A stretch of 64,000 nt of DNA from Arion vulgaris. Its lineage: Eukaryota > Mollusca > Gastropoda > Stylommatophora > Arionidae. The stretch spans positions 46,913,363-46,977,362 of the forward strand of contig CM036756.1 of NCBI GenBank assembly GCA_020796225.1, written 5' to 3'. The notes under the pieces were generated by a model. It did no database searches, had not been told where the DNA came from, and saw only the letters and a program-made list of their open reading frames with translations. Positions 1 to 11,096 of the stretch are shown in pieces (within the stretch, counting starts at the first letter, position 1; each line of letters opens with the position of its first letter). The translations under genes were made by a program, and so were the position numbers.

Positions 1-24
1 ACAATACCAACGAGGAAATAAAAC

Positions 25-275
25 ATAGGAGATGGAAGCGGCTGGGACTTAAATTAAGAATGCAGAAGACCAAACACCCACAATTGGCTTTGAATTCTGG
101 AGGCAAGTGAGGTACTGGATGACCTAGAGAGACATTGATACAACACTGTAGACAGAGAAAAGAAAGGGAAAGACCTGTAATGAACAAAGTTGGCTGGCTC
201 AAAACAGATCTGGTTGAAGGAAATTGATTGATGCCTTATGTTTCAAGGGAGCTAAGAGAAGAAGATGCTGTTAAC
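25..275 (+). mobile_element. LINE C-terminal remnant
   Basis: Broken reading frames resemble the extreme C-terminus of many animal LINE polyproteins: an R-R-R-W-K-R-L-G start followed by a W-x-x-x-x-V-x-x-L-x-x-x-E-E-D type ending, with several stops between. It lies in the YKT6 intron upstream of exon 429-494. No reverse transcriptase domain remains, so this is a 5'-truncated, decayed copy. The family is inferred from the motif layout only. Confidence 0.5.
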
Positions 276-428
276 TAGTCAATTCTTCCTCTCTCTTCCT
301 GAAACAAAGTACATCAACTTCAGGAAATGGTGACAGATCAAAGTGTCAGAAAATCTGTAACTCAGAACATGACTGTATTACATACATTTATAGGATTTAA
401 GTTTTCTTGGTTACTTTTTTCTCACCAG

Positions 429-494
429 AACCCACGAGAAGCAGACGCTATGACAAAGATTCAATCGGAACTTGATGAAACTAAAATCATACTG
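429..494 (+). CDS. YKT6: YKT6 v-SNARE, internal exon (start of SNARE motif)
   Basis: A 66-bp, phase 0-0 exon bounded by a pyrimidine-rich acceptor (ttctcaccag) and a donor (gtaaat). Its 22 codons include D-A-M-T-K-I-Q-S-E-L-D-E-T-K-I-I-L, which matches the beginning of the SNARE helix of YKT6. YKT6 is an R-SNARE with an N-terminal longin domain. It cycles between cytosol and membranes and drives ER-Golgi, endosomal and autophagosome-lysosome fusion. The longin-domain exons must lie upstream of this window. The next exon (2655) continues in phase with the expected residues, so the call is strong. Confidence 0.93.
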
Positions 495-637
495 GTAAAT
501 CAAGTATTTATGTTTACATTTTCAAATTTCAGTATATGATATATCTTAATTTCATTGAGGTCTCTCTGTAGATAGGGTTATCTCACTTTATGTCACTTTC
601 CATTTCTTGAAAACTGCAGCCCTTAAAACAGAAATAA

Positions 638-960
638 TGTAACTAGAAAAATAGATAATTTATCTAGAGAAATTAATAATGTTAACAGAAAAGATATATT
701 GTAACTAGAAAAATAGATAATTTATCTAGAGAAATTAATAATGTTAACAGAAAAGATATAATGTAACTAGAAAAATAGATAATTTATCTAGAGAAATTAA
801 TAATGTTAACAGAAAATATATATTGTAACTAGAAAAGTAGATAATGTACTTAGATACAGAAATAATATAAATAGAAAAATTAACAATGTATTTGGAAAAA
901 TAATGTAACTAGAAAAATAAATAATGTTTTTGGAAGAATAAATAATGTAACTAGAAAAAA
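638..960. repeat. 62-bp minisatellite in YKT6 intron
   Basis: The string tgtaactagaaa recurs at 638, 700, 762 and 824, giving an exact 62-bp period over about three clean units. A more degenerate A/T-rich tail of related short units follows to about 960. It lies in the intron after YKT6 exon 429-494. Confidence 0.9.
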
Positions 961-974
961 TACTGAAAACGGGT

Positions 975-1190
975 TACAATCAATCTCGCTACAACCAGAG
1001 TGGATGCCCAGTCACTATCAACTATCTAAATGAGCACTAGCAGCTTCAAGAAGATTTCAAGTTTTTCCCAAATTCAGAAAGTGACCTACCAAATTTCAGC
1101 AGGGTGGACTAGGGAGCGGACTATATCAGAATTGAAACTGCTATGCATTCACGATTGAGAGCCAAAATAGAACAGTGGCTAGTATGCTTA
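975..1190 (+). repeat. Interspersed repeat E, fragment
   Basis: Carries the block with gtggactagggagcggactat...gaattgaaac, which recurs at about 45770-45860 next to another repeat E copy. Diverged, ends not defined. From here to about 2155 I see no exon or recognisable element. Confidence 0.4.
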
Positions 1191-2159
1191 ACTCTTTATG
1201 TCCACGAAAATTTTTGGGGTAATCACACTCTGCCAGAACACATTTCTAGCAAAATTTTTCAATATGGAATGATCTTGGAAATATGCCTATAACTTAAGTT
1301 CTTTGTAAGCTAGATTTATACTGTTGGTATCAAAATATGCAGAATTAAATTCTGAACAATCTGATAATAAATAGTTATATATGTAAATCAGTATTTATTT
1401 AGTAAATTATTGTTGTATTTCATGTTCAGAGTAACTACTACGACTTTCAAAATTGAATCAATACTTAGCCATTGCTGAATTCTCCATCATTGTCGGTGAA
1501 ATCATAAACATGAAACACTGTGTGTGTTTATTTGAACTTTGGAACAAATCCATGTCTTGTTCGGCACTTTATCGGCGTGGAGGACGAAACAACATCTTAT
1601 AACTAAACTTTTCACATGAAAGTTCACTTTTTCACAACAGGAAAAATATATTTGCAAATAAAACTATTTACTAAAAATTCGAAAATAAATTCTACCATGC
1701 TGTACAATATATGAATGAAATGGTAGTTATCTGCCCGTTGAATTCTGTAAACAAAAACAGTGTCGGACGTATAGTAGCTGAACAGTAAAACAAACGTGCA
1801 TGGACTCAAATTAGCCGTTGGCAGCGTGTTTTGGCATAATGAGAGAACTGTTTTCTACGCTGGGAGCGTCGACTGGACATATAGAGTTAAGGCCTACCTA
1901 TATGGATGGTCTTGGTTCAGCCCCCATTTGGATTGGGAATTTTCCAACAACAAATGACTCAGGTCAACTAACTCTCATTTGGTGTACCAAGTGTGCTTTG
2001 ATCTCTTTCTTACGCATGAAGATCTCAGCGACAGTGCATGAACTCCATAGCTAGGATTCCCATATATTGTTTTGAAGAGGGGGACAATTTCAGTAGGTAT
2101 TTTTATTAAAATCTTTTTAAAGGAATTTTACCTGTACAGTGACTCTACAACCTACTGTT

Positions 2160-2395
2160 ATTAATTTTCAACTGCTAAGGGTTCTTGCAAACTACTGAAC
2201 GTATAAGTGGTGCGTAGAAAATCAACGATTTGTTTACTGTGGTTGATGGCTACGTCCCGTAAAGGATATGCCACGATTTTTATTTTCAAGGGTTCTTTTA
2301 CATGTTCAACTTGAACACAGAACCTACATTTATCATCTGTTTCCGATAGGACTAGGAACACCATCTCACCTACATTGAGATCAAGGATCATTGGA
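2160..2395 (-). mobile_element. SINE-4, core fragment
   Basis: Shares the block ctactgaacgtataagtggtg...aaatcaacga...tgtttactgtggttgatggctacgtcc with the copies at 61850-62105 (+) and 37715-37950 (-). The + strand text here matches the + strand text at 61.9 kb, so strand depends on which end is 5'. The tRNA-like head is missing. Confidence 0.55.
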
Positions 2396-2654
2396 AAAAT
2401 ATCCTTATCGCTCTATTTGGAAATCGGCCAAGTACCTTTGGTGCGATTATCTGACACCTTGCCTCCACAGCACAAAGACTTCCAGACCACCATTGCTGGA
2501 CATAAATAGTGATGGTGGCTTCCTGCAAAGGAGGTCAACTGAGTCTGTGGTTACACACTTCTGTTGGAGCAAAACTGGTAAGGATCATTATGAGCATGTT
2601 TCTCAGCCTTCACAAATGTTTTCTTACTGACAAGTTTTCACTTCTTTGTTTCAG

Positions 2655-2756
2655 CACAACACAATTGAGGCAGTGTTACAAAGAGGTGAAAAGCTAGATG
2701 ATTTGGTAGAAAAGTCTGAAGGTCTGAGCATGCAGTCAAAAACATTTTATAAAACT
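2655..2756 (+). CDS. YKT6: YKT6 v-SNARE, internal exon (SNARE zero layer)
   Basis: A 102-bp (34 codons) phase 0-0 exon, with acceptor tttgtttcag and donor gtaagt. It encodes [18 protein letters not shown] followed by E-K-S-E-G-L, the most conserved part of YKT6. The arginine in L-Q-R-G-E-K is the zero-layer Arg that makes this an R-SNARE. It contributes one helix to the four-helix SNARE bundle. It joins exon 429-494 upstream and exon 4130-4165 downstream without a phase break. Intron lengths are 2160 and 1373 bp, both carrying minisatellites. Confidence 0.96.
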
Positions 2757-3094
2757 GTAAGTAACATTATTCTGGCTAGTTGCCTGCATTTGTGAGCAGA
2801 CTCTTGTGAACCATTTAATTTTAATTAGATGTACTAACATATAATTTCTGCATGAGGTGCTCTTCTATACCTTTTGTATTATGTTTTAACTCTTGGGATA
2901 GAAACTTTTGTGGTCGGTAATCTATGTTTTAGTAATCTTTACCACAGGTTTTACCCATTTTTAATTATAGTTTTGTACACCTAAAGTCTTTAATAACTGT
3001 TCTGCTTAGCTTCCACCATTTCTAATTTTGTTTTTGATTAGCAAAGTAAGGGCATGTCTGACTAGCCAGAATCAGATAGCTTTTTCCTGTAGTC

Positions 3095-3285
3095 TTCAGA
3101 CCTTATGGTATGAAGTGCCTGTTACTTCACATTTCTAGACCCCAGTGTGTTGGAGGTAGAAGTGTCAATTCCTTTTCTTACGTGTGAAACTGAACCTACA
3201 ACCCTCTTGTGTCCAATCGATAAACGAACACTCTATTCATTGCACTAATCTGTTTCACAAGAACACACTACGTAAAGCACAACCT
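3095..3285 (-). mobile_element. Interspersed repeat E (tRNA-like SINE)
   Basis: Related copies lie at 43855-44000 and 45600-45770; all share the strings ggtatgaagtgc...cacttcacatttctag and a block of polymerase III box type. On the - strand ttgtaggttcag resembles a B box and tagtgcaatg a weak A box. Lies in the last YKT6 intron. Confidence 0.55.
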
Positions 3286-3468
3286 ATTGAAGTGAATGAA
3301 AGGAATCACCATCCTTGCTTCTTGCGTTTGCCTGCTGAATTCAGGCATATTCAGAGCACCTGGTATGGCGCTCTGACTGATTTTTGCATGAAAGCCTGAT
3401 TTCCTTTTTTTTTAATCAGTGTCCCCCACCATACAGGTTTCAGAGGTGGATCACCAGCCTGAAGACTT
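3286..3468 (+). repeat. Interspersed repeat I
   Basis: Copies at 9335-9545, 14575-14735 and 63595-63830 share ctgatttttgcatgaag...tgctttc...atcaccagtgtccc...gccattcagg. No reading frame or tRNA boxes recognised. The 3' end abuts the 70-bp array, whose unit also contains the words tttatcaccag. Confidence 0.6.
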
Positions 3469-3469
3469 A

Positions 3470-4045
3470 TCTAACTTGATGGTGATGATATAGTACAGTT
3501 AAGAGACGTGATCGGATGACTTTATCACCGTTCTTCATACTGTCTTGATGGTGATGATATGATACAGTGGAGAAACATGTTCAAATAACTTTATCACCAG
3601 TCTTCATACTGTCTATCTTGATGATGATATGATACAGTGGAGAAACATGTTCAAATAACTTTATCACCAGTCTTCCTACTATCTATCTTGATGATGATAT
3701 GATACAGTGGAGAAACATGTTCAAATAACTTTATCACCAGTCTTCATACTATCTATCTTGATGATGATATGATACAGTGGAGAAACATGTTCAAATAACT
3801 TTATCACCAGTCTTCATACTATCTATCTTGATGATGATATGATACAGTGGAGAAACATGTTCAAATAACTTTATCACCAGTCTTCATACTATCTATCTTG
3901 ATGATGATATGATACAGTGGAGAAACATGTTCAAATAACTTTATCACCAGTCTTCATACTATCTATCTTGATGATATGGTACAGTGGAGAAACATGTTCA
4001 AATAACTTTATCACCGATCTTCATACTATCTATCTTGATGATATT
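3470..4045. repeat. 70-bp minisatellite in last YKT6 intron
   Basis: The word gatacagtggagaaacatgt starts at 3561, 3631, 3701, 3771, 3841 and 3911, an exact 70-bp period. Divergent units lie on both sides (about 3480-3560 and 3975-4045), for roughly eight copies in all. The array ends about 85 bp before the terminal YKT6 exon. Confidence 0.93.
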
Positions 4046-4129
4046 TAAAAGTAATATTAAAATAATAAGTTTACTAATAATAAAAGAGCAATATGTAACT
4101 GACTTGAGTGAAATCTGTCTCTGTTTCAG

Positions 4130-4165
4130 GCCAAGAAAACAAACCAATGCTGTGTTATACTCTAA
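4130..4165 (+). CDS. YKT6: YKT6 v-SNARE, terminal coding exon with CaaX box
   Basis: Acceptor ctgtttcag is followed by 11 codons and a TAA stop: A-K-K-T-N-Q-C-C-V-I-L. It joins exon 2655-2756 in phase 0 after F-Y-K-T, reproducing the known YKT6 tail (A-x-K-x-N-x-C-C-a-a-X). The two cysteines are the sites of lipidation in this family: prenylation of the CaaX cysteine and a second lipid on the upstream one. The CaaX here is C-V-I-L, ending in Leu where mammalian YKT6 ends in Met; see findings. The stop leaves no transmembrane segment, as expected for YKT6. Confidence 0.95.
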   Translation, partial: AKKTNQCCVIL

Positions 4166-5050
4166 GTCATCCATGTTATTCTGACAAGATAAAGATAAAG
4201 AGACTGTAACAGAAGTGTGCACTTCATCAACCAGCAAATATTTTTAACTGTGGCTCAAACTCAACTGATCAAGTCTGGCTTCTAATATAAAAGAGCTGTT
4301 TACATGCCGCCAAAAAAGTAGACCACGAAAATGAATTGTATTTTATGTTTTTGAAAACCTGTACAGTGGAAGCACATTCTCACTATCGTGAGGATGCATC
4401 TTCTGTCTGATGAAAGCAGGACCAAGGTGATCTCTGTTACATGTTTTCTTTTTTAGAGCTCTTCTATTTCACATTCAGCTCTGTCAATGTCCCTATGTTG
4501 TTAGCTATTTCCCGCTTTTGTCCCTTACTCTTCATGACCGTAATTTATTCCCCACTTTTCAAGAGCTATTAAACTCTTCTTGATGTATCAGATATTTTCC
4601 ATATGGTTTTAATATTCTTTATTTTCTTCAATGGTTTCTAATTACATCCCACCATGTGTTGGTTTATATTTTTTATTGCTTTCAAGATTTTGAAAGTTGT
4701 CAGTATTCTCATTATTATGTTCTATATTATGTACAATAGATTCACATAATTTTATGGTGGTGCATATCTGCACAAATAGCTTCATAAATATGAATAGCTT
4801 TCATTGTCAGTGTTTCTTATTGAATAACAGATTTAACTTTAACAACAAAATGATATTGGACATGGAGGAAAAACTAAAATGATAAAACTGTGTCAGTGAT
4901 GATGATATGTATGTATGGGTTGAACTTTGTTTTTCTTGAATTCTATCCACATAGAGGGAAAACTAAAAATTGTGTGATTGTTGAGAAAATGTTTATAATT
5001 TTTCCATAAATTTGTTTATGTGTTGAATAAATTTTGTAGGCATACTATTT
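4166..5050 (+). other. YKT6: Probable YKT6 3' UTR
   Basis: Unique AT-rich sequence follows the stop codon without recognised repeats. An AATAAA hexamer at 5026-5031 could be the polyadenylation signal, followed by a T-rich stretch. The 3' end is inferred; other AATAAA words occur downstream. Confidence 0.45.
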
Positions 5051-5189
5051 TGTTGTATGCTATATATATTTTTAGTATATTACTTGATGTTATTAGTCAG
5101 AAATATACTGTGTTAGAAATGTAACCAAAAATGGCATCGCAGATTACCGTTTTTGTTGCTGATAGATATAACTATTGTTACTGTCTGTA

Positions 5190-5400
5190 ATACTGCTTTT
5201 TGGGCGTTGTAGGACAGGAGGGGGACATGAGCCTGTGGAATTTAATGGCTAGTGCAGTTGCCGTAAAACTGTTCAGGTTAGGATGTTTTCTTTGTGCCCT
5301 TGACAGAAAAACTCCTTGTCCTTACCATGGATTGAATCCGGGTCTCCTGTATGGGAGCCGCACTCTAATCCCTGCGGCCAGACACCTCGCTGGTACATAA
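5190..5400 (-). mobile_element. SINE-2, near full-length
   Basis: Reverse complement of the 60753-60963 copy: tRNA-like head with B box near ggattgaatccggg, then a conserved body (gttcaggttagga, ggaatttaatggctagtgc) and tail near the first bases. Copies at 8740-8955, 17790-17935, 36990-37135 and 43525-43735 define the family. Confidence 0.75.
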
Positions 5401-5524
5401 ATATATATTTAATACAGTGTCTATTTGAACAGAACATGAAGAAGTGGTAGAAGAGAAATAAGGTAATGGCATGTGGCAAAGAGCATTTTGGCTTCAGTTT
5501 TACACTTACCGTTTCCCTTGTGAG

Positions 5525-5605
5525 GAAAATAATTAGCCCTCCTACCTTCAACACACTAGGGTCTAGAAATGTGATGTGACAGGCACTTCATACCATCATC
5601 ATCAA
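5525..5605 (-). repeat. Repeat E fragment next to LINE-like tail
   Basis: Shares ctcctacc...acactagggtctagaaatgtgatgtgacaggcacttcatacc with the reverse complement of the repeat E copies at 3.1 and 43.9 kb. Followed by catcatcatcaagtg, a motif seen at several LINE 3' ends here. Confidence 0.5.
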
Positions 5606-5753
5606 GTGCCAGCTGTCGTAGGTGATCAAGGATCTCCACAGATCTTTGTATCTGGTGTTTGCTATCATCTCAGATGTTGAAGCTCTTCCGTGCCATGAAG
5701 TCAGGCTATCCAAAATTTTCTCTCTGTCTTCATCTGTCTTGGCTCCCCTCTAT

Positions 5754-6115
5754 TTTACCTGTTGTTGCAATGTGTTACTTCATAGCATATTGTCTGAATA
5801 GGCTAGAGGACATTATTTTACCTGTTGTTGCAATGTGTTACTTCATAGCATATTGTCTGAATAGGCTAGAGGACATTATTTTACCTGTTGTTGCAATGTG
5901 TTACTTCATAGCATATTGTCTGAATAGGCTAGAGGACATTATTTTACCTGTGTGTTCTGTGCATCACATCATGCATATTGCTGTGGTAGGCATTTTTACC
6001 TAGTTGTTACAATGTCTTCTAGCATTGCTGAATAGGCTAGAGGACATTATTTTACCTGTTGTTGCAATGTGTTACTTCATAGCATATTGTCTGAATAGGC
6101 TAGAGGACATTATTT
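5754..6115. repeat. 63-bp minisatellite with open frame
   Basis: The word gttgttgcaatgtgttac starts at 5761, 5824 and 5887 (63-bp period) and again at about 6058 after a diverged spacer. As 63 is a multiple of three, a 114-codon frame (5659-6003, +) runs through it, giving three near-identical 21-residue hydrophobic repeats. I regard this as a by-product of the repeat, not a gene. 6116-6545 holds nothing I recognise. Confidence 0.88.
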
Positions 6116-6549
6116 TTTATTAGTGTGTTCTGTGCCGAGTCACATCACTCGTTGTGGCTGTGGTGGCCATTTCTGTAGTGACAATCCTTGCTACATTCGC
6201 TGCAAGTAAATTTGATGGCTGGAGCTGATGTAGAATTTGGTCTCTCTGCGCTCTGTTCTACCTTGATAATGTGATGATGTTTCTCTTCTCTTTTTGAGCT
6301 ATTAGTAACTAAACTTATAGATGGAGCTGAAGCAAAGGTGCTCCAGTGTATATTTTAAAGGTGAATAGAAGTTACTGCCCTGTCTTGCATGAGAAAACAG
6401 ATAGATGGTCATGATCATTGTTACAGTTTCAGTTTGATAAGAGCATTAGTTCTGTAGTTAACATGCTCATAGGAAACCTTTATCAATCTATTGTCATTAT
6501 CTTACATAGTTAGTATCTATTGCAATCTGCTTTACATAAGATGTGTTCC

Positions 6550-6787
6550 TCCTGGGGATTTCTGTGGCCAAGTGGTTACGCCTTTGTTCTCCGTTCCGGA
6601 GAATGGGGGTTAGAATACGGACTGCTTTGTTCTGTTTACGGCTGCATTTTTCCAGATACCCCTAGGATTGTTGCAGGAGCTGCAGAGTTTGTGCTGTGCC
6701 CATTTCTGTGAAGAGGGACCAAGCTATATGGGGTAAAATTTGGTGCAAGGAATCAAGGAAATCAATCCTTTGGCTTTAGATCAATGC
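6550..6787 (+). mobile_element. SINE-1 (tRNA-derived)
   Basis: A box gtggccaagtggtta and a diverged B box ggggttagaatac are 35-45 bp apart. The shared body follows: ctaggattgttgc(a/c)ggagct, gagggaccaagctatatgggg, gtcaatcctttggctttaga. Same family as 32570-32815, 37162-37402, 55560-55795 and 56498-56735. Confidence 0.75.
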
Positions 6788-7194
6788 TGTCCAACAGTTT
6801 TATATAGTGGGGCGCATCTGTCTGATGGTTGTGGAGGCACGGTCGCCATATGATGATTGCAATACTACTACTGATAATAGTAATGTTAAGGTGTCAATGC
6901 TTCCTTCCTTGAAAAAACCGAAAAGTATGGGGTTACGGGTAGTAGAATGGTTACAAAATAAAACAAGATTTCTAAAATGGGAATTTCGTGTGAGTGATAT
7001 GAAACAAACTGAAAAATAACATTTTCTTGAAAACTGTTCAGAGTAAAATTTGTGTACCATGAATGTATGACACTGTCGTCCGTGAGCACCGCATATAACA
7101 GTGCTGCTTTTGATTGTTCATCCAACATGGGATGGATTTACCGCTTTTCATCCAACACAGGATGGAGTAACGCAAATCTCAAAACAATCACTTT

Positions 7195-7585
7195 TTGATT
7201 CGAGTAAACAGGGTTCTTTTAAGAATGATTCGATGAAGAGTCCTTCGTATATCATAGACAGAGAAGAGAACAAATAGATCTATCCAGAAAGAACTCAACA
7301 TCAATGAAAACTGGCTGATGCTACAAATAAGAAAGATAAAATTAAGATATTTTGAACATATAAAAAGACATGAAGGGCTGGAGAAGATCATCATGGAAGG
7401 AGGCATACTGGCAAAGAGAAGAAGAGGAAGACCACGATGAAGATGGATTCAGGATGTGACTGATGGTTTGGACATGACGGCTGCAGAGGAGGGACCTGGC
7501 CTGTGAGAGAGAGAAATTCTGGAGGACTGTTGGGGTGGCAAAGTTTTGCTCAGGACAAGCTCTTTGATGATGATGATGAAACAGG
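7195..7585 (+). mobile_element. LINE 3' end (GRPRRRW type)
   Basis: Encodes, with one stop (cgatga), a LINE C-terminus: L-R-Y-F-x-H-I-K-R-H-E-G-L-E-K-I-I-M-E-G then R-R-R-G-R-P-R and W-I-Q-D-V-T-D-G-L-D-M-T-A. The 3' end is (gatgat)n at 7567. The copy at 61375-61670 is close. 5'-truncated. Confidence 0.8.
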
Positions 7586-8464
7586 GTTCAGTTCACGTAA
7601 CCAATGTTTAACAAATAAGGAAAGATACTGACCCTCCCATATATTTGGATTTGGAAATGTGAAGTGACAGGAATGTCACATTCTATGGGAAAAGGCAAGG
7701 GCTATGGAACATTTTCACTTTTTATCCCATACACATTTAACAACATTCTTTGTAGCGAATATCCTTCTTGTTTCTGAAAATTCATACAGGATCCTAAACT
7801 ATTCAGTGTTTTAAGATAGATTAACTGAATGTATATATCTTTACTGTTTAAAGCTTGTCTTGTGCAATGTTGATATATAAATTGCTGTACAATAAATAGT
7901 GATCAAATGTTGTAACATTGCTGTTTATGTAATATATTGAGAGCATTTATTGATTACTATAATGTAATGTATGAAAAATATCCATAAAAAGGAAGATGGA
8001 AATAGCTGGGGGATTTTATGAAAATGAACCCTGGCATACCTGTGGGAACAGCCATCACTTGGACAATCATGTAGCATGTCCTTTGCAGAACATCACTCTC
8101 ATCACATCATGCCTAAAAAACTCGCGATCTCTAGCCAGTTCAACTGTCTCCTCCATTGTCATCAAGGTTTTTTAAATATACTGTTGTCTTTGTCATCCCC
8201 TGTCTTGTCTTCCAGTAACCATGCCCTCCATTTTTGCTCTGTGTAAACCATTGTTACCAAAATATTTCAGTTTCTGAGATATGATATTGTTTATGAACCA
8301 GTGTTCCTTGATGCCCAGGTCCTATAGGATCCAAATATTTTTACTTCTCTCCTACCTATTAGGGTGTTCCAAGAATTTTTCTCTAACACTATGTCTCAAA
8401 AGATTCGATTTTCTTCTTGATTGCTGGTGTTATTGTTGCTTGGACACCAGAAGAAAAAAAAAGA

Positions 8465-8720
8465 GATAAGACCAAAAAGAAGTTGGTGGCACACAATGGG
8501 AGGAGAAATATGTGTAGTATCTTGGACATTGAACACTGAACTGAAGGCTACAAAAGACAGGAGAGTCCTTAAAGAGACCTCATGTACCACAGGGCATGAT
8601 GAGAATTAGCAAACTAATAATGCAATGCAAGAGGGAAGACCAAAGAGAACTTGACAGCACAAAATGACATGCGAAATGCATGAAGTTTCTCTAACGTTAA
8701 ACACTGCACTAAAAAAAAAT
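8465..8720 (+). mobile_element. LINE C-terminal remnant
   Basis: The frame containing R-P-K-x-S-W-W, then K-A-T-K-D-R-R-V-L-K-E-T and C-T-T-G-H-D-E-N, resembles the tail of LINE polyproteins. A second, shorter version of the same stretch is at 8957-9025 on the other side of a SINE-2 copy. Confidence 0.5.
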
Positions 8721-8739
8721 CAACTGTCTTTACCACTTT

Positions 8740-8955
8740 CTAGGACAGTGTAGGACAGGGGGGACATGATCCTGAAGAATTTAATGGTTGCTTGGCTAGT
8801 ACAGTCAACGGGAAACTGTTCAGGTTAGGATGTTTCTTTATGCCCTCGACTGAAAAAAAAGTACTTGACTGTATTGCTATCAAACCTGAGTCTCCAGAAT
8901 GGGAGCCCACACAATGGGAGCCCACACTCTAAATCCATTCAACCAGATCTCTTCT
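8740..8955 (-). mobile_element. SINE-2
   Basis: Shares gacagtgtaggacagggg...gaatttaatgg...aactgttcaggttaggatg...gagtctccagaatgggagccc with the 5190-5400 copy. Contains a short local duplication (aatgggagcccacac twice at about 8898-8930). It separates two LINE fragments (8465-8720 and 8957-9025) and so probably inserted into that LINE. Confidence 0.75.
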
Positions 8956-9334
8956 GCATTGAAGGCTGCAAAAGATTAGGAGAGTCCTTGTAGAGACCTT
9001 GTGCCTCACATGGCATGATGAAAATGAGCTGATAATGCAGGCATGGACAATCTGTGACAAACATACCAATTGTTACAAGCATTGATCATAACATTAAAGA
9101 GTTGAAAAGTATATTTCTGTTATTTAAAATCATCATTAATACAAGGACTAAGCTGTATGATGTATTAAGGTAATTGCAACCACAAATATTGATGTTCTTG
9201 TGCCAACTGTGTAAATAAATAATGGGACCATATATGAGTTAGATCTTGAGAAATCATATTCCTTCTTGTCCACTTTAACTTTTACGAATTAGCTTATCAT
9301 AGAGACATGGCACAGTTTTTTTCTCTTTCGCTCG

Positions 9335-9545
9335 CTATGATTTAAGGTGTAGTTATGGCGCCTAATATCGTTCGTCTGTGAATTTTGCATGAAGATTTGC
9401 TTCCCTTATCACCAGTATCCTTTGCCATTCTGATGACCCGTACTCAGACTTCATGGGTACTTGTAATTTAGATCCCTAAGTAAAAGATCAGGGAACAGTA
9501 GTCTGGCCATGTACACAACTGAGAATTTTCCGCTCAAGCTCGGAA
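9335..9545 (+). repeat. Interspersed repeat I
   Basis: Longest clear match to the 63595-63830 copy: gtagttatggcgcc, gcatgaagatttgcttcccttatcaccagta, ggtacttgtaatttagatccc. No coding signal. Confidence 0.65.
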
Positions 9546-9589
9546 TTTCCATAGCCGGCCGCTAACGCAGCACGTGTACAACTACATCT

Positions 9590-10150
9590 GCGATCCTATC
9601 ACTGTTTGTCAATTGGTTTATCACAATGATATTTAAACATCCATCCCTGAGAAAAGAGCTCAGCAAGATTTCTGCCAACAAAAGAGTTACACTCCAGTGG
9701 GTACCATCACACTGTGGGGTGCCAGGTAATGTGAAGGCAGACAAACTTGCTAAAACGGGAGCAGAATGTGAACAAATAGATAACAAAATCACCTACTTGG
9801 GAAAAAAAGAGCCATCGTGGACATTAGAAAAGAACCTAAACTATCCAACGATGGCTACCACACACCAGGACAAGGACAGGCTATCATCTTCCGACTCAGG
9901 ATAGGCCATAACAGACTGATCAAACACCTACACTGGCTATGATTGTCCCCATCCCCTCTGTGTCCCTGTGGCACCGCTGATCAAACCACAGACCTGCAAG
10001 ACTATCCCCTGTATGTCCTCCCTAGAAAGGAATGCTGGCCCTACAACACTACATTCAAAACTGCATGGCACAAGAGATGAGCACCAGACAACAGTTGACT
10101 TCATCATAAGAATGCGTCTAATGGTATAATCATAAACATAGCGATCGCAA
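9590..10150 (+). mobile_element. LINE RNase H domain, decayed
   Basis: An open stretch (9626-9904) has V-T-L-Q-W-V-P-S-H-C-G-V-P-G-N-V-K-A-D-K-L-A, the C-terminal His/Asp part of a retrotransposon RNase H domain (GNxxAD motif). Shifted frames then give a Cys/His finger-like tail (C-P-C-G-T-A-D-Q-T-T). The usual E in G-N-E is V here. Multiple stops: inactive. Confidence 0.85.
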
Positions 10151-10549
10151 AGAAGAAAACAATGGTATTGCACTGGAACAAAACACCGACAGTTACAGGA
10201 TCATTCTCAGTGTGGTCAATTCATTGTCCACCCAATTGAAAATGGTGTTTCTGAGTTTGAGAAAGGTTTGTGTTTATCACTGGTACTAATGTGTAAGTGT
10301 TTTGATGCTGACACTTCCAGCAATGTAAAGGGGACGGAACACCTATGTGGATGCCCTGTGTGCAAGACATTGATTATAACCAGTTGTCTATTTTGTGGTG
10401 AAAACTTGCACTCATCTGTAGAGTTTGACCGTAGTGGCGTCTGTCTTTGCAATATTTACTAAATGACAGAAACGAATGCATATTTATTTCATACTTGAAA
10501 TAAAGACTGTAGATGTGTCCATCACAATGGTCTCATCATGTATGTTATT

Positions 10550-10640
10550 TCCTCACAGAAACATCACTTTCATCATAGAAACCACTCTCATCACAGAAAT
10601 ATCACTTTCATCACAGAAACATCACTTTCATCACAGTAAA
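10550..10640. repeat. Short tandem repeat, about 20 bp unit
   Basis: About four copies of acatcactttcatcacagaa, slightly varied. 10160-10545 contains no element I recognise. Confidence 0.7.
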
Positions 10641-10834
10641 TCTCTATTACAGAAATGTCACATAAATGGTGCATCTTTACTGAATGTAGTTGGAATCTAT
10701 GTCCTTCTAAGACTACAAACTAATATGTACAATATAATGTTTACATAGATCCTTGAACCTGGTCATCCAACTGGTTGTAACAGATATCCATAGAAATACA
10801 ACCGCTTCCTTATGATATATATGACAGAGAGAAA

Positions 10835-11095
10835 CTCTCTCTAGCCTGTGATGCACTTGCTGCTACGGCAGCTAAAAATGCACACCATTCTTCTCTTTTC
10901 TTGGCTGTCCTCTGTATTGTGATCTAGCTATGATTCATTTCTTTCAGTTCTTGTTATACTGTTCTCTTCCAGTTCGTTTTGGATCTTCCCCGTTTTTGTT
11001 TACCCTCTAGTGTTCATCTCAGTGCAGTTTTTGTGACAGTCTCCATGTGTATCACATGTCAGATCCATCTCTAGTGTCTCTTTCGGATGATAGTG
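10835..11095 (-). mobile_element. LINE C-terminus (GRxKTxWxRTV type)
   Basis: On the - strand the frames give G-R-S-K-T-N-W-K-R-T-V, then E-L-K-E-M-N-H, then I-Q-R-T-A-K-K-R-E-E-W-C-A-F-L-A-A-V-A-A. This is the well-known extreme C-terminus of a common animal LINE polyprotein, broken by stops. It lies directly downstream of the candidate exon 11097-11310. Confidence 0.75.
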
Positions 11096-11096
11096 T

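Noticed and set aside
5659..6003. 114-codon frame with three 21-residue repeats
   Set aside because: Produced by a 63-bp minisatellite; flanks show no coding character.
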